Positions 25,516 to 37,816 of a stretch of 64,000 nt of DNA are shown piece by piece. Below the pieces are notes generated by a model, which made no database searches, was not told the DNA's origin, and saw only the letters and a list, made by a program, of their open reading frames with translations. Within the stretch, counting starts at the first letter, position 1. Each line of letters begins with the position of its first letter. Where the stretch lies: contig NC_135498.1 of NCBI RefSeq assembly GCF_052857255.1, forward strand, positions 163,490,124-163,554,123, in the 5' to 3' direction. The position numbers and the translations under genes were made by a program. This stretch comes from Amblyomma americanum. Taxonomy: Eukaryota; Arthropoda; Arachnida; Ixodida; Ixodidae.

Positions 25516-25999
25516 TCGTAGAGACGGGCACAGTGGGTCCCACGAGTGACCCAGGAGCCACCCGAGGGACCGTTCCGCTTCGTTTCCTCGCCTGCAGCCG
25601 CCTCCGTCCAAGACGATGCTCTCGATGCTCTCGATCGAAGCAGCAGCAGCGGCAGCTCCAGCGGCAGCAGCAGCGGCGGCGGCAGCAGCAGAAGAAGAAC
25701 CAGCAGGCGCCGTCAAAAGTGGATTGTGCAAGTAGTGTCTTTCAGGACTAAGATAAAGTCAAGGCTCTTAAAGACCACAACCGATTATTGCAACTGCAAG
25801 TTAAGGCGCTCCAAGAATAGGATAGGGCGACAGGCAGGATTTCGCAGCCGATGAATGCTGAAACGCAGCCGGTGGAGCTGCCGCGAAAAAAACAGAAGAG
25901 CTCTCTAGGGAAGGTCCTCCAGCAACAAAAAAGAAAAGAGGTTCCGAGGAGGTTCTTGAAACCCGCATGCAAGGATTAGAAAGACGACTGAATAGAAAG
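25516..25999 (+). other. LINE-D inter-ORF region with GCA/GGC simple repeats
   Basis: This is the low-complexity tail of ORF1 in a shifted frame, with (AGC)n/(GGC)n runs at about 25638-25690. The serine/alanine-rich frames through it are repeat artefacts or the degraded ORF1 C-terminus. Confidence 0.5.
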
Positions 26000-28900
26000 T
26001 AAGAGGATGATCATATTTTTAAACAGCAAGCTATGAACGCTTTGGAGCACGTGAGGGCGGCTATGGAACAGATGCGCGCCGATATGGCAAACAAAGACGG
26101 GAGAATTCAGTGGGTATATAACGAAATTAATAACCTTCAAAATGACTGCGTCCCCGTAGACATACCATTTGGCAGTGGAGCTGTAGAGGCTTCGGTCACA
26201 AACGGGCGGTACTCCAGACTTTTCTGATGAGCTGTGACGAACCCGAAGTAATCGCGTTGCAAGAGGGCGGTAAGCACGTCAAGCTGGCGAGTTACAAATC
26301 GTAGGTAGGACGAGGTGACAACACGCGAGTAGTCACTCTCGTCAAAAGGAATATAACGGTGTTGCAGTATGAAACCGGGACAATAAATCTTGACCATATT
26401 TTGATTGAGATAATCCCGCAGAAAGGAAAACTCGATAGTCTCTTCATTCTTAATATATATAGCCCGCCACGCCAAAAAAATTCCTTGTGGCTTTGATGAG
26501 CTTTTCGCAAAAGCTCCTGTGATCTCGAAGGGAGCGCCTCTTTTGATATTCAGGGGCTTTAACGCGCATCACCCGGCATGGTGGTATAAGTACACGCCAG
26601 TAAAAGGGCGCGAACTGTAGACTAGTGTTCAGCACAATGGCCTAATGCTTCTCACGGATCCCCTCAGACCTACACGGCAGGGCAACAGTGTTTCGACAGA
26701 CACGTCTCCGGACTTAACTCTAACCGGAAGCTGCTCCTCCGCCACGTGGTGCAACACGGACGAAAACTTGGGCAGCGACCATAATATTATCGAAATTGTA
26801 GTCGACAACGGGCCAACGGTTATCCGCACCAAGAAGGTGGCGTTGGTGAACTGGGAGGTTTTTTAAAATGGCCGCACGGGGCAGGAGGAAGGCATCAGTG
26901 GCATTGATGATTGGAGTAAAAACGTCCTTCAGTCGGTCCGCGAGGCAACAGGCGAGGTAGAGGTTGACAAGGACCTCGAGGGAGTAGATCGTCACATGGT
27001 CAGTCTCTGGCGCAAGAAGAAGGATCTTGAAACGCGCATCGCACAGAAGAGGGGGAACAGGTCCTTGCGAAGACAATTGGCCATGCTTAACAAGGAAACT
27101 AAAGAGTACGCACTCGTTTTAACAAGGCGAAACTGGAACAACATTTGCGACAAGCTGGAATGGAACATCGGAAAGGCAGGTACATGGCACTTGCTTCGGC
27201 ATCTTCAAGATCCGGACAAGTCCAAACTCGAGGCCAGGCAACAACTTCAATGGCTACTACATACATTTAACGGGACCACGGATACTCTCATATCCCAAGT
27301 CTTGGACCGGTACTTGAGCTGCGCGAACGGTAAAGCTAAACCGCTGCCAGATTGCGTAGATTACGGGGGGAAAGAAAACCCGGACCTAGATAAATCGATA
27401 ACAGTTGCCGAGGTCTGGACAGAAATAAACAGACCGAGAACCAGGAATGCCGCGGGACCAGACAAAGTCAGGAACCGAATTCTAGGAAATTTCGACGACA
27501 CATCGATCCGACATCTCGCTGCCTTCATTCAGGAGTGTTAGGAAGCCGGTACTGCTGGCGGCATGGAAACACGCGAACCTTGTGTTCCTCCCGAAGCCGG
27601 AAAAACAGCCGAGTTTCGAGCACTTGCGTCCCATTTCGGTCACGTTGTGCGTTGGCAAAGTGATGGAACATATGATTCGGACCCGGATTAACCGATTTTT
27701 GAGGAAAAAATTATATATCCAAATACCATTATTGAATTTATATCGCATTTGTCTGCATGCGATGTCATGCTGCAGCTAAATGAACAGATAATATACAATT
27801 CAACACTAGACACCAGGGTGACAGTTCGTCTAGACGTGTCGAAAGCTTTCGACAACGTAAAGCACTCGGCCATTCTGGAGAGTCTGGCTGCGTTAGACAT
27901 GGGTGTTCGCACCTGCAACTACGTACACGATTTTATTACAGACAGAACGGCATCTATAAGCATGGGGGTAACACAATGACGGGTATTCGACTGGGCAACA
28001 AGGGCACCTTGCAGGGAGCAGTGTTGTCCCCGACCCCGTTTAATATCGCCATGCTTGGCCTTCCCGCACAACTGGGCGAAATTCCGGGGCTGAATCATAC
28101 GTTTTACGAAGATGACCTGATTCTGTGGATGTGCAGGCGCAGTCACAGCCAAATTGAACTGAGACTTCAAAGAGCTATAGATGTAACAGAAAAATACTTA
28201 GAACCGATCGGGCTCAGGTACTTGGCAGAGAAGTCGGAAGTGCTATTTATTGCGCCCTAGAGGTCGCCACGGCGTCGGCACGTAAAGCAGGATGGACCGT
28301 ATAACACAGGATCAACCTCAGGGTCGACGGTAACGTAATTCCAGTGGTTGAAAGCATTAGGGTTCTAGGGTTACGAATTCAGGCAAACGGCAGGAACTAG
28401 GAAACGGTTCAGAGATTAGAGGATAGCGCCAGTTATACTTGCTGACTCCTAAAACGAATCGCTAACAAACATGCGGGTATGAAAGATGCTAATCTGCTTA
28501 GGCTAGTCCAATCTTTTATAATCAGCAGGATAGTCTACGTGGTGCCTTATTTGCGGCTTTACCAGGAGGAAAAGGACAAACTGGACATTCTGGCAGCACG
28601 AGTGTTGGCCGACAGTACACCACAGGCAGAACAGGTAGCGCTCATTTGGACACCCACGCACCAAGGGTTGAGGTGTAACGATAAAACGCATGCTCTAGCC
28701 CGAGGATTAGCTACCTTCAGAGATCCCAGTGGCGTCTTATGCACAACCACGTCCCCCTCGTGCGATGAGGAGCTCCTACAGTTCGATGGCGATCTTAATA
28801 CATATCAGGAAATCCTAAACATTACAAATTAGGCCGAGCGGTACTTCCGAAAGCAAGTAAGCAGCTAACCAAAAACGAAGAGGTTGCGTGGCTGAAGCTG

Positions 28901-29155
28901 CAAACCGGTGTGCTTCCTAACCATCAGCTTTATAGCAAGTGGCACCCAGAGATTTTCACCTCAGGTGCAAACGTTGCGAGGGCATGGCGGACATGATCCA
29001 TATTATATGGACATATCCGAGCTTTGAACAACTTGATAGAACGAATGAGGCATGGGAGGCAATGCTTCACAACGAGGACAAAACTATACAACGTGAAGTC
29101 ATCCTTCTCGCCCTTGCCGCTGCTGAGATCCAAGAGATCCCGGTCGACGGCTGAG
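26000..29155 (+). pseudogene. LINE-D ORF2 (endonuclease, reverse transcriptase, RNase H remnant, zinc tail)
   Basis: Endonuclease at about 26090-26866: VIALQE, KLASYKS, ILNIYSPPR, RGFNAHHPAW (normally GDFNAHHPAW) and SDHNII. Reverse transcriptase 26996-28260: NAAGPDK, LRPISVTLCVGKVMEHMI, RLDVSKAFDNV, GAVLSPTPFNIAM, YEDDLILW. At about 28610 the thumb (KDKLDILAARVLADSTP) runs straight into the last part of RNase H (VALIWTPTHQGLRCND..HALARG). The N-terminal RNase H half has been deleted. The C-terminal CKRCEGMADMIHIIW zinc-type tail follows (28960-29155). Frame breaks lie near 27540, 27740, 27978 and 28260. Confidence 0.85.
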
Positions 29156-29247
29156 GGGGAGGACATGGCTGGAACCGAGCGGCGTCTCCAATACCCATCA
29201 ATCTTTTGGCGGGTGCAAATAAATGTTATTTCTCTCTCTCTCTCTCT

Positions 29248-29258
29248 CTCGAGGCATT
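29248..29258. repeat. 11-bp target duplication, right copy
   Basis: CTCGAGGCATT follows the (TC)n tail of LINE-D and matches 24927-24937. Confidence 0.9.
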
Positions 29259-30870
29259 TACCGCCGCGGGGCATCGTTTCAAACCTCAAATTGCTTCTTC
29301 AGCCTCCCCGACGTGACATTCGTCTCGGCCCTGACAAGCTGCTGGTGCTCATGGCTTATGAGGCTCTAGTCACTTCCAAGAAACTTAAATTTTCCTTGGA
29401 TTTGCGTTCTACTTCCGCCTCTTTATTTCGGACTTCGCCAAACGGACCTAGCCGTTAACCGTCCTGCTAAAAAGAACGCATCGTGGAACTGGACCCCGGC
29501 CCAACAATGTTCGTTGGTATAAAGCATGTCCTCCGCTCACCCACTACTTTGGGCCACTACGATTAGTGTCCGTCGGCCATCTTACTCACGTTGCGCCAAA
29601 CAAAATTGACTCGGAGCTGTCCTTTTGCAAGAAGACCAGTCTGGCGACCAGATTGTCCTGGCTTGCGCTGGCCGGCAACTCTCGGATGTTAAGCGGCGCC
29701 CGCACTCGTCGGAGCTCGAGTGCCTCGCCGTGGTCTGGGCGGTTGTGAAGTTCCGTCTATACCTATAAGGTCGCCACTTTACAATAGTCAGAGACAACAG
29801 CGATCTGACTTTGTTTCAGCCCTCCCCACATTTGAATGCGACGTTCGCGCGCCGGTATCTCCTGCTGCAATACAATTTCACAATTGTGCATCACCGTGGC
29901 CCCGAAAATCAGGACGTATTTGACGGACTTGCGGCCTTCGCTGGCCGATCCCGACCTGGCCGCTTTAGTGCACTGCCTCAGCGCCTGTGCTGCGAGGTGC
30001 AACTGAAAGCTCCGCTACGCCTAAGGACTCACGGACGGCCTCTTGTACTATGTAGAACGGCTCTTTGGTCGGTCCTCCATGTAGTTGCCGGTAGTCCCGG
30101 CCAATCTGCGGCTTCATGGCTTGCGCGGTTTGCATGGCGCTCCCACGTCAGGCCACTTGGGTCACGACAAGACTTTTGGGCGCGCCTCGGAACGCTTGCG
30201 TTAGCCTAATATGGGTCGTGACGTCCGAGAACACTTGGCGTCATGCCAGACGTGCCAGTACCGGAAGCCCTTTACCGCAAATCACAAGCCGCCCTTATAG
30301 CCTGTCCAGACGCCCACTTCGCCTTTCGAACAGGTCCGGCTAGACCACATGGGCCTGTTTCTCAAGACGCGTGCCAGCAAATTAGCTGCCATCGACCACT
30401 TCTCAAAGTGGGTTGAAGCCCTACCCGTGCCGTACATATTATCCTGTGACGCAGTCTTGTATGTGAAGCGGCACCTCGTTTTCTAGCATGGTACGCTGGG
30501 ACGACTCATCAAGGACCATGCAAGCTGCTTTTATGTAACAGAATTTGCGACAGAAGTCCGCTCTTCTGCCATTCGGCCCTCTACCACGTCTGTCAACCAC
30601 CTCGCTGCAACGGACTCGTGGAACGTGTCAACCGTACTTTGACCGATATAATAGTGGCCTACACAGGTCCTTCCCACACCAACTGAGAAGAACCGCTTTG
30701 TTTCTGCTGCAACTTTTGCCCTCAACACTACACCACGTGACACAACGCGGGTGACGCCGTTCTCGGTCGTCTATTGCAGAACTCGCTCTATTCCCCTCGA
30801 CCTTCTCCTCCATTCCCCTTTTCTTCGCCCGTGACCAGCTGGAGAGAGGGTTCTACCTCAACACGGCTGC
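29259..30870 (+). pseudogene. Ty3/Gypsy element, 3' part (RNase H, integrase)
   Basis: Continuation of the element that begins at 22250. RNase H lies at about 29600-29940 (ELECLAVVWAVVKFRLYL, FTIVRDNSDL, RRYLLLQYNFTIVHHRGPENQDVFDGL). Integrase lies at about 30140-30830: zinc-binding HLGHDKTF..CQTC, catalytic core VRLDHMGLF, AIDHFSKWVEALPV, IKDHASCF and CNGLVERVNRTLTDI. Many stops are present. No 3' LTR is recognisable before the sequence becomes AT-rich at about 30900. Confidence 0.8.
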
Positions 30871-33800
30871 CCTGAAGTATATCCTTGAAGCCTTGTTGTT
30901 TAAATTCAGTCTCGTTGTCATGGTAAGTGATTTTGCGTCTTAAATAGCGTCGTACGATAAAGACGTGAGCAGGCTTCTCTAGAGCGCTGGAACATTATGC
31001 TGCGGAATAGAGCAAAATATTCGCGCTACTATATTAAGGCCGCGTTGCTAGTATATTGGTCGCTTTATATTACTCTGTGCCAGTGCTTGAACGCCGGCGC
31101 ATAGACCTGTATTATGTTTAATCATTTTTGACCGGATTTGCAAGGTGAGTGCCTGTTTTTGACTGTCAGTAATTAAGTACTAAAGTTGAAGCCTTATACT
31201 TCATGCAAACTTTAGACAGTTAGTAATTTTTTTTATTGCAGCTGATGTGTATATAACTGCCAGGCAGGTAACTAGAGTTCAGCTGCTCGTTTTTATCTAA
31301 ATTCAGTGTTTTTACTACATAAAAATTTTCAGCTTGCTTGTAAATATTGCTGTGAACCTTCATATGAGCAACAAGGAAGTGGTATTGAGGGAGTGCTAAA
31401 ATCTTATAATTTCTGGGCCACTGATTTGCTTTCACTCTTCCTTGTCTAATTGTCCTCAATGTGTCTCAGTTTTTGGTTATTTTAAGCCCATTGTATTGAC
31501 ACGGCATAAGGACACCTTTACTGTTTTAGGTACATTTGCGCTTAAAAACGCACTGTTGGAACACGTTCCGTCCTTACAGCTAGTATGGTTTCAAATCTTT
31601 GTTAGGGAGGCCATTTATTTTGTTAATCTTTTGGATAGTTGTGGCGGGCCACTTAATGTGATCGTGGCTCTGATGAGTAAATATGTAAAGTCGTGCCTCT
31701 GTAATGTGGACAGTTTGGATCCCGAGCATAATTGTTGCTAAATGATTCATCCATAATAACAAATAATGAAGGGAAAAAAAATGATACAAAGCTCGTGGCT
31801 AAGCTCTGCTTCTGCACATAGTGGTGGGCAGTGAAGTGGAAGCTAGACAAAGTGTTGGTATCTCAATTTACATTAGCTTGATCGCCGTTATCTTTAAAAA
31901 TGAGTCATTTATCGACATGTTTCAGCCTTGCATTTCTTTGAATTATTTCAATAAAGAATTGGGTTGAGCATGATTTTTCTATGTAAAATTTCTCGGTTGA
32001 GGAAGGAAGACCACCCCCACATGAATTGACGCCTAGGGTAGTGTGGTCATAATGTGCCTGGGAGTGAAATGTGGCAGTATCTTTGCTCTTCTACAAGTGT
32101 TAGTAATTTCAATGACCTTTCGTTTTTAATTTCGCAAGAGCACGCACTTATACCACGCCTCCTCTCCTATCAAGGCGCAGTTTTTCTTCATTTGCTAGCA
32201 CCTTGAAGCGAAATCCTCGTTACTGCTGTGGGGTCTGTTCTATTTCCAGCCTTCTGGGTGCTCCTTGTGGAAACTCTGAGCAAGGTACACTGTCTAAAGA
32301 GCTTTCTTGAGCGTGATTTATAATCTTGCTGAAAATAAGCCTTTCTTCGAAGGTCTTGAGCACATTAATTTTTAAAAACCAGCTCATTTTGACTTCACAG
32401 CTGCCGCTTCTATCCGCCAGTAGCTGTTGTACATATCTAGTTGTTTGTTATTGTTTGAAACACTGCTAGTGGAACAGAAACTGTGCTGCTATATCTTACC
32501 AGTGTTGGCATGTTATATGATACATTTGGCCTGAGGGCAGCAGAAGGAAAACAATATAACAAAAGCCAAATGGCTCGGCTTTTATGCCACCTAATAGGGC
32601 CTGTGTAGCACCCATGGACGTCCTAACCATCGCGGTTGTCAGGGCAAGAGTTTCTGCACCTTCAAGAGATCTGGAGTGCTAGCGATGCACAACAAGCCGC
32701 AGAAGTAAATTCCTTGGGCTCTAAACTTTTGACAAACGCCGGACTTGCATTATGTGGCAGCTTGGAAAGACAAATGACAAACAGGAACAGCTACATGGCA
32801 TTGGCCCTAGGAGTCATCGCACCACCGTTTTGCTCTTCCCCACCTGAGCTAGTCATAGTTTTAACTTTTTGCATCTAGCTCGAAAAAAAGTTAAAACTAT
32901 GACTCAATAAAAAACAGGCCAATTCCAAGGTAAAGCTGCGGCGCATTGCGACCTGCTCTGAAGCGTTGTACACCGTTTCATGGTCAGTTTATTGCAGGCC
33001 GCCGTAGCGATCAGCGTTGAATTTGCAATTGGAGCCGGCAATTGGCCCGCCGGACATAAAATGGAAACTTATGTTCCTATCTATAGTGCCCGTACGCAAC
33101 ATGGTGTTACGACGGGGCAATGAGTATAATGAATCTATCAAAGCTCAGCAGAATTAGGAATGGAGTAAATGCTCGTTAGCATCCTACACATTATTACTTT
33201 CCACTATTACATTCTGTACAATATTTGTAGCTTTCCTTCGAAGCCGTATAGCAGCGCTTTGGTACCAAATAGTGAGTAATAGCTCCGATATCATACTTCA
33301 ATACGAGCAACATCAAGCGCTACCAGAATTTTACATCGATTAGAACATATGCCCGTTAGGATCAGGAGACAAAATATGCTCGTCTCTTCAGGTAAGACAT
33401 GGGGAGTTTTGATCGTATGTTGTGCAAATGACGATGCAATGTCTGTAAACAACGGACCGGGTAGAGCAAATTTGACGATACGACCATACTGCATCCTATA
33501 GGTCCTTGCTGCGCTGTTGAAGGTAGAGACCTCCTCATAAAATCAGGAGAGTGCGTTAAGCTTGTTCCTCCACGCATCGTCTTCTTGTGTGCTCGCGGCG
33601 TATGCAGATATGATTACAAAAAGGTATAAATGGAAGCTTCCTATGTACTCATGTTTACGAGGGTTAAACTCAAGCATTTTGCGGTGTTACGCAGTTTGTC
33701 ACACGCGCCATTTAGTTCAGATTATTGGAAAAAAGACGCAAACGTAACTTCAGTCTAGTGGCGCGGGCTCCCTTTAGAACAGAAACCATTTCTGTCAAGA

Positions 33801-34291
33801 AACTGGCATCCTTCTCTAGCCCTATCAGTGGGAAAATATTCACTCGAACTAAAAAAAAGGTAAATTTATCGCTCATCGATTTTTCTCTAAGTTATATTGA
33901 CAAAGCGAAAGCAGTATTCCGAGTTAATGATCACTCAATGTACTGGAAAACCGGGTAACAATGAATTCACTCCTAATCGAAGGTTCCTGCTTCAATGCCA
34001 GCCGCCATGCTGGAAATGTTATTTCAGTGTAGTCAAGAGTGCAGCAGCAATTGTAGCGAGACCGTACGCTAAGGCTCGATATAAAGTAATGTTTTTGCGC
34101 ATGCGCGCTATAAAGCGCACTTTACCGTGACCCCGGATGCCCATTTATACTGGCCTTACATTCCGGGACGTCAGAACGCTAGCTCGGCATTCAGCGCAGC
34201 TTTGGTGATGCTGCGAGAAACTAATGAGATAGCGCAGCACAGGTGAGAGCGGTCAGCAGAAGAGCGGCCGAGCGTTCGTGGATGCACATAC
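30871..34291. other. AT-rich intronic sequence of the amidase gene
   Basis: 3.4 kb with no credible coding frame. The only structure noticed is the 19-bp inverted repeat at 32852-32903. Confidence 0.5.
32852..32903. repeat. Perfect 19-bp inverted repeat
   Basis: GTCATAGTTTTAACTTTTT (32852-32870) is complemented exactly at 32885-32903 around a 14-nt loop. Confidence 0.9.
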
Positions 34292-34501
34292 CGGAGCTGC
34301 CTCCGGCCGTCCGCCGCGTGTCGTGCGGGTTGTTGGTGCGCCCGTGCAGCTGGTTGAACGACTCGGTCCAGAGGCACAGCTCGGGTGTGTTAGTCGTCGC
34401 CACCGGGATGGCGCCTGCTTCACGCATCAATCGCACGCTGTCAGCGTCGTAGTCAGCGCGCTGACCACGCCAGGCTGGAAGTCCTGCGTCCGTCAGCAGC
34501 C
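34292..34501 (-). CDS. FAAH2-like amidase, coding exon 3 (GGSSG region)
   Basis: This 210-nt exon has an acceptor (CGTGCAG|GG) and a donor (TCCG|GTATGT). It completes the glycine codon split from exon 2 and reads VQ-G-LLTDAG. It contains the family hallmarks REAGAIPVATTNTPELCLW, GRTNNPHDTRRT and GGSSG. In the family the GGSSG motif holds the cis-serine, while the nucleophilic serine lies in a later GSDxGGSxR motif. That later motif was not found in the remaining 34 kb, so exon 4 probably lies beyond the left edge. The open frame and matching phases (1 in, 1 out) support a functional gene rather than a retrocopy. Confidence 0.85.
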
Positions 34502-35777
34502 CTGCACGAGACACGGCCCAAGGTATGAACAGCTTGTTCGCACTTTCCTTTTTCGCATATTTGCCGGTTGCTGCTCAGCGAGTACACCCATAGAGGCAAT
34601 CAAATATTTTGTGAAAATGACGCACTGAAACATGTGGAACGGTGAATTTTTCATTGTGTCGATTGCTATGTGGAAATATAACAGCGCCAGAACTTGGCAT
34701 AGATAGAAAACCTGCCACTTTTGCAGCTTCCTACGAAAAGAGGCTTGTGGCGTCGACACCTCACGAAAAAGCTCTAACAACCGTATTTCAAACAATAAAA
34801 AGACTTTGCTGTTGATTCACACAAAATGCACAAAGCCCTGCGAATATTCGCGTAGTGATTGCGGACGAAGAGTTAATGAGCGTTTCAGATTGATATGTAT
34901 TGGCATGAAAGAGGAAAATGACCTGAACGCAGAGCTTAAGTGATCTTATAACACTAGAGTGTTATGGTGCGTAGGAAACTTGGGCCAGAAAATGTGAAGC
35001 TTCACCGGGCCTGGGCCATGCCCAAGCTTGTAGCTGTGGGCCGAGCACGGGCTCGGGCTTGTACATAGAGGAGCTGTGAACGCCTTTTGATTATTAATGG
35101 CTGTGTTAGTACACTTGGGCCGTTCTTGCAGTGATGAGTATGAAATAGGGTTATATAAAAAAGGGTATGAAATAGAGCAAAAAAATTACTCAGCGGTTGT
35201 TTACCTATTTTTGATGTCTGCTGCAGCTGAAATTTTCCTCACGCCAGAAAAATTACATATACAAATTTTTTTCCACATCTTTCTCCAAACGCCTTTTAAT
35301 TAAACAAATCCAGCCACTGAATTCCTTTTACTTGTTTATACCAATTTTTTTCTAGACACGCAATGAAACAAAGCTTACTTGTGGAAAGCTTAATAGCGTC
35401 GCTCACAGTGCTGCACCCAAGTAGTACCGACGCGCATGCCTGGCCACGATGTCGGATGCAGGGAAGGTTACAAAAGAAGAAAAACATAGGGTATTCAAGA
35501 TTTCTTGCGTACGATGTGAACGAAATCATTAGTGCGTCATCATTAGCGTTACACCTCGACGCAGGTTGTGCAGTGACGAATGAAGCAAAGACGCACCTCC
35601 GAACGCAGATTCTAGAAACGCTGAGTCCAGAAAGATCCGAGTCACTTGGTACGAATACCCGTCGCGAGCAACCTCCAACCCGACTGCTACGTATGCTCTA
35701 TATACAACAAGAAATCGTATGGAACCACTATCAATGATGTAGAACTGTTACCTTATTATTCTAACACCAAATTGGCT
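34502..35777. other. Intronic sequence without recognised features
   Basis: A short GGGCCTGGGCC/GGGCTCGGGCTT-like segment at about 34995-35060 resembles a dispersed GC-rich repeat. Otherwise nothing was recognised. Confidence 0.4.
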
Positions 35778-35895
35778 CTTGAGGGAGAGAATTGGAGCAG
35801 TAAATGTCTAACATCTCGGTTGACACGGTTCTTGAGGGAGAGAATTGGCGCAGTAAATGCCTAACATCTCGGTTGACACCTCAACAGCGCCTACA
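35778..35895 (-). mobile_element. SINE 3'-tail fragment with a 53-bp internal duplication
   Basis: The segment matches the complemented 3' tail of the SINE at 41333-41646 (GGCGCAGTA...TTGACACCT.AAC.GCGCC). A 53-bp part starting CTTGAGGGAGAGAATTGG is repeated directly at 35778 and 35831. Confidence 0.6.
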
Positions 35896-36519
35896 GACAA
35901 TTTTTCATTCATTGAGTGAACAACTTTTATTTCCATCAGAAACGACGTTCTTCCCCACCCCTGGCACACAGGCCTTGGAGACGGGGAGTTGCGCGTCTGC
36001 GGTTAGAGGCTGGCTGGCAGTCCTTGACTGGTAGAGGTCTGTTCTGCCAGGTGGTGTGTGGTGCTCTGGAGCTCAGGGTACAGGGTTCTTAGCAGAATCT
36101 CCCAGGCTTCTCTACTATCAATATTTTTGCCTACTGAGGGAGAATTTGGGGCACATTTAAATTATGTGGCCGACTGGTTCATGAAAATATTAGTTTGTAG
36201 ACGCTTCCACGCAATGGCTTCTCTATTATTTAATTTTGGGCATGGTGGGCGTACCAGCCTACGTCCCAATTTCCACTGGTCAATAATTTCCTCGTGATTC
36301 TGCAGGCGCTCCTCTTCCTCCCCCCCCCCCTTTTCGGGAGGCTGTACCCAGAACTGCTACCGCAACTGCTACTGCTCCCGGAAGTACAGAACTCGGCCTC
36401 ACTCGTGAGCAACCTCGTTACCGGCGACGGCGGCGTGTCAGAGTACCCAAATTAACTGAATTTTTCAATCCAGTGGTTGTTGGCTAATGATCAAAGCCGC
36501 TTCCGGCGAGATCCTGTAT
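35896..36519. other. Intronic sequence without recognised features
   Basis: It contains a C homopolymer at about 36320-36331. No coding similarity was seen. Confidence 0.4.
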
Positions 36520-36569
36520 CTTGCAAAATTTTATTTTGAATGGCAACCTTACTGTCTCTTGCTACAAAT

Positions 36570-36800
36570 TTCATTGCCATAGGTGCATTACGGTAGCATT
36601 TCAAACCTTCAGCGTGGCGGCGCCGCCACGCTGTCACGTGGTTGGTGATGTGGTGCGGAACAGCTGCAGGCTGCGCGGCACCGTGGCTGATCACGTGGAT
36701 CCTCACGTGATTGGGCACGTGACCAAGTTCCACTCAGCAATCTGTAGCTATCGCGTCACTCCAGGTTTTATCAAATTTAAACCACCGCCATTTTTTGCCT
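36570..36800. mobile_element. CACGTG-rich repeat, copy 2
   Basis: It begins near GCATTACGGTAGCATTTC, contains CACGTG or near-CACGTG motifs at 36634-36725, and ends with GTAGCTATCGCGTCACTCCAGG then AAACCACCGCCATTTTTT. Its left and right parts match the insertion at 50473-51055. Confidence 0.65.
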
Positions 36801-37129
36801 TTTTTCCTACGCACTCAAGCGCTATAGGAACTTCCTCCGCAATCTCGATGCTGCGCCGCCGGATGGATGCAGCGGGGACTGGAGGCCCTCGGCCGTTGAC
36901 AACCTAAGCTACTGCCGCTCCCATCCTGCCACCCACCGCATCAAGATATGATAAGTCCACTTCCTCCACATTACCGAACCTCACCTCTTGAGCCTCGGCT
37001 ATTTTGTCCCAGCGTTCTGAGCTAAACTACGGGTGCATATTTTTTGGAAAAGAGGGATCACCAAGGTGTCCCTTCGTTTCCTCCGATTTCAACTTTAATC
37101 TTTAGGGATTTATTCCAACTATTGCTAAC

Positions 37130-37750
37130 ATTACCATGCCTGTTTGTGTTGTGCTGAGGCTCGAAATTTGAGAGGGGCGCACCGCCTGCACTGGTTCTAT
37201 CCACGTGTTATTTATCCTAAGCCAAGTGGTCGCTCCGTCCAAGTACCCATGGAGAGCCCTAGTGCCTGTGGAATGCATTTCCGAATGAGGGTATCTATTT
37301 TCTCTCTCTGGCTTTTATATCTAAGCAGTTCGTCGTGTAACTAAATATGCTAATTACGTACGCTTCTATTAGCCTAAGCAAGTTCCTCTCCTTCAAACCC
37401 CTACCTATCCCGTAATGCTTCAACTTGCTAAGGACCTCCCGGTTGTATCCTTCGGATTAGATGATTGAACCCAAGTTCCTTACTTTATGCATCTTTGGCA
37501 CCTGCATGTCGGCCAACTTAAATTTAATATGCCCGTGTTCTTTCCGCCCGAGGTACGTCGGGGTATATACAAAAATTTCGTGCTTTTGCATCGAACACAC
37601 GAGCCCCGTTTCGGCTGCATACTCGACAATGATGTCGGTTGCAGCCTGTCACCGCTCTTCCGTGCGCGGATCACTCCCTCTGTTGACCCAGAGTTTGGTA
37701 TTGTCCGCGTACATGCTGAAGTATATGCCCTGTAGCTCTGCACGCAGGAC
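37130..37750 (-). pseudogene. I-type LINE reverse transcriptase fragment (3' segment of an inverted copy)
   Basis: Minus-strand decayed RT: ELQGIYFSMYADNTKLWV (YADD to YADN), VEYAAETGLVC, KVRNLGSII, then LLRLIEAYVISI and the thumb. It belongs to the same LINE family as LINE-D. It pairs with the plus-strand fragment at 37817-38095. Confidence 0.7.
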
Positions 37751-37816
37751 GTGATGTTCCACTAAAATACCACATCATAGACTCGCGCTCCTAAGACGCG
37801 AGAGAAATTTTGGGCA

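Larger units (their letters stand above)
24938..29247 (+). mobile_element. LINE-D: I-superfamily LINE (ORF1 + endonuclease-RT-RNase H), nested in Gypsy
   Basis: A 4.3-kb element flanked by an 11-bp duplication and ending in a (TC)n tail (29231-29250). Both reading frames are damaged. It was inserted into the Gypsy element between the reverse transcriptase and RNase H coding parts. Confidence 0.9.

Noticed and set aside
25468..25731. Alanine/serine-rich antisense protein
   Set aside because: Produced by the (AGC)n/(GGC)n runs in the LINE-D inter-ORF region.
22250..30870. Endogenous virus with an envelope gene
   Set aside because: Gag, protease, RT, RNase H and integrase parts are present, but no envelope-like frame follows the integrase. 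It is treated as an LTR retrotransposon.
35778..35880. Two-unit regulatory direct repeat of 53 bp
   Set aside because: The sequence matches the tail of a SINE, so the repeat is most simply a duplication within a SINE fragment.
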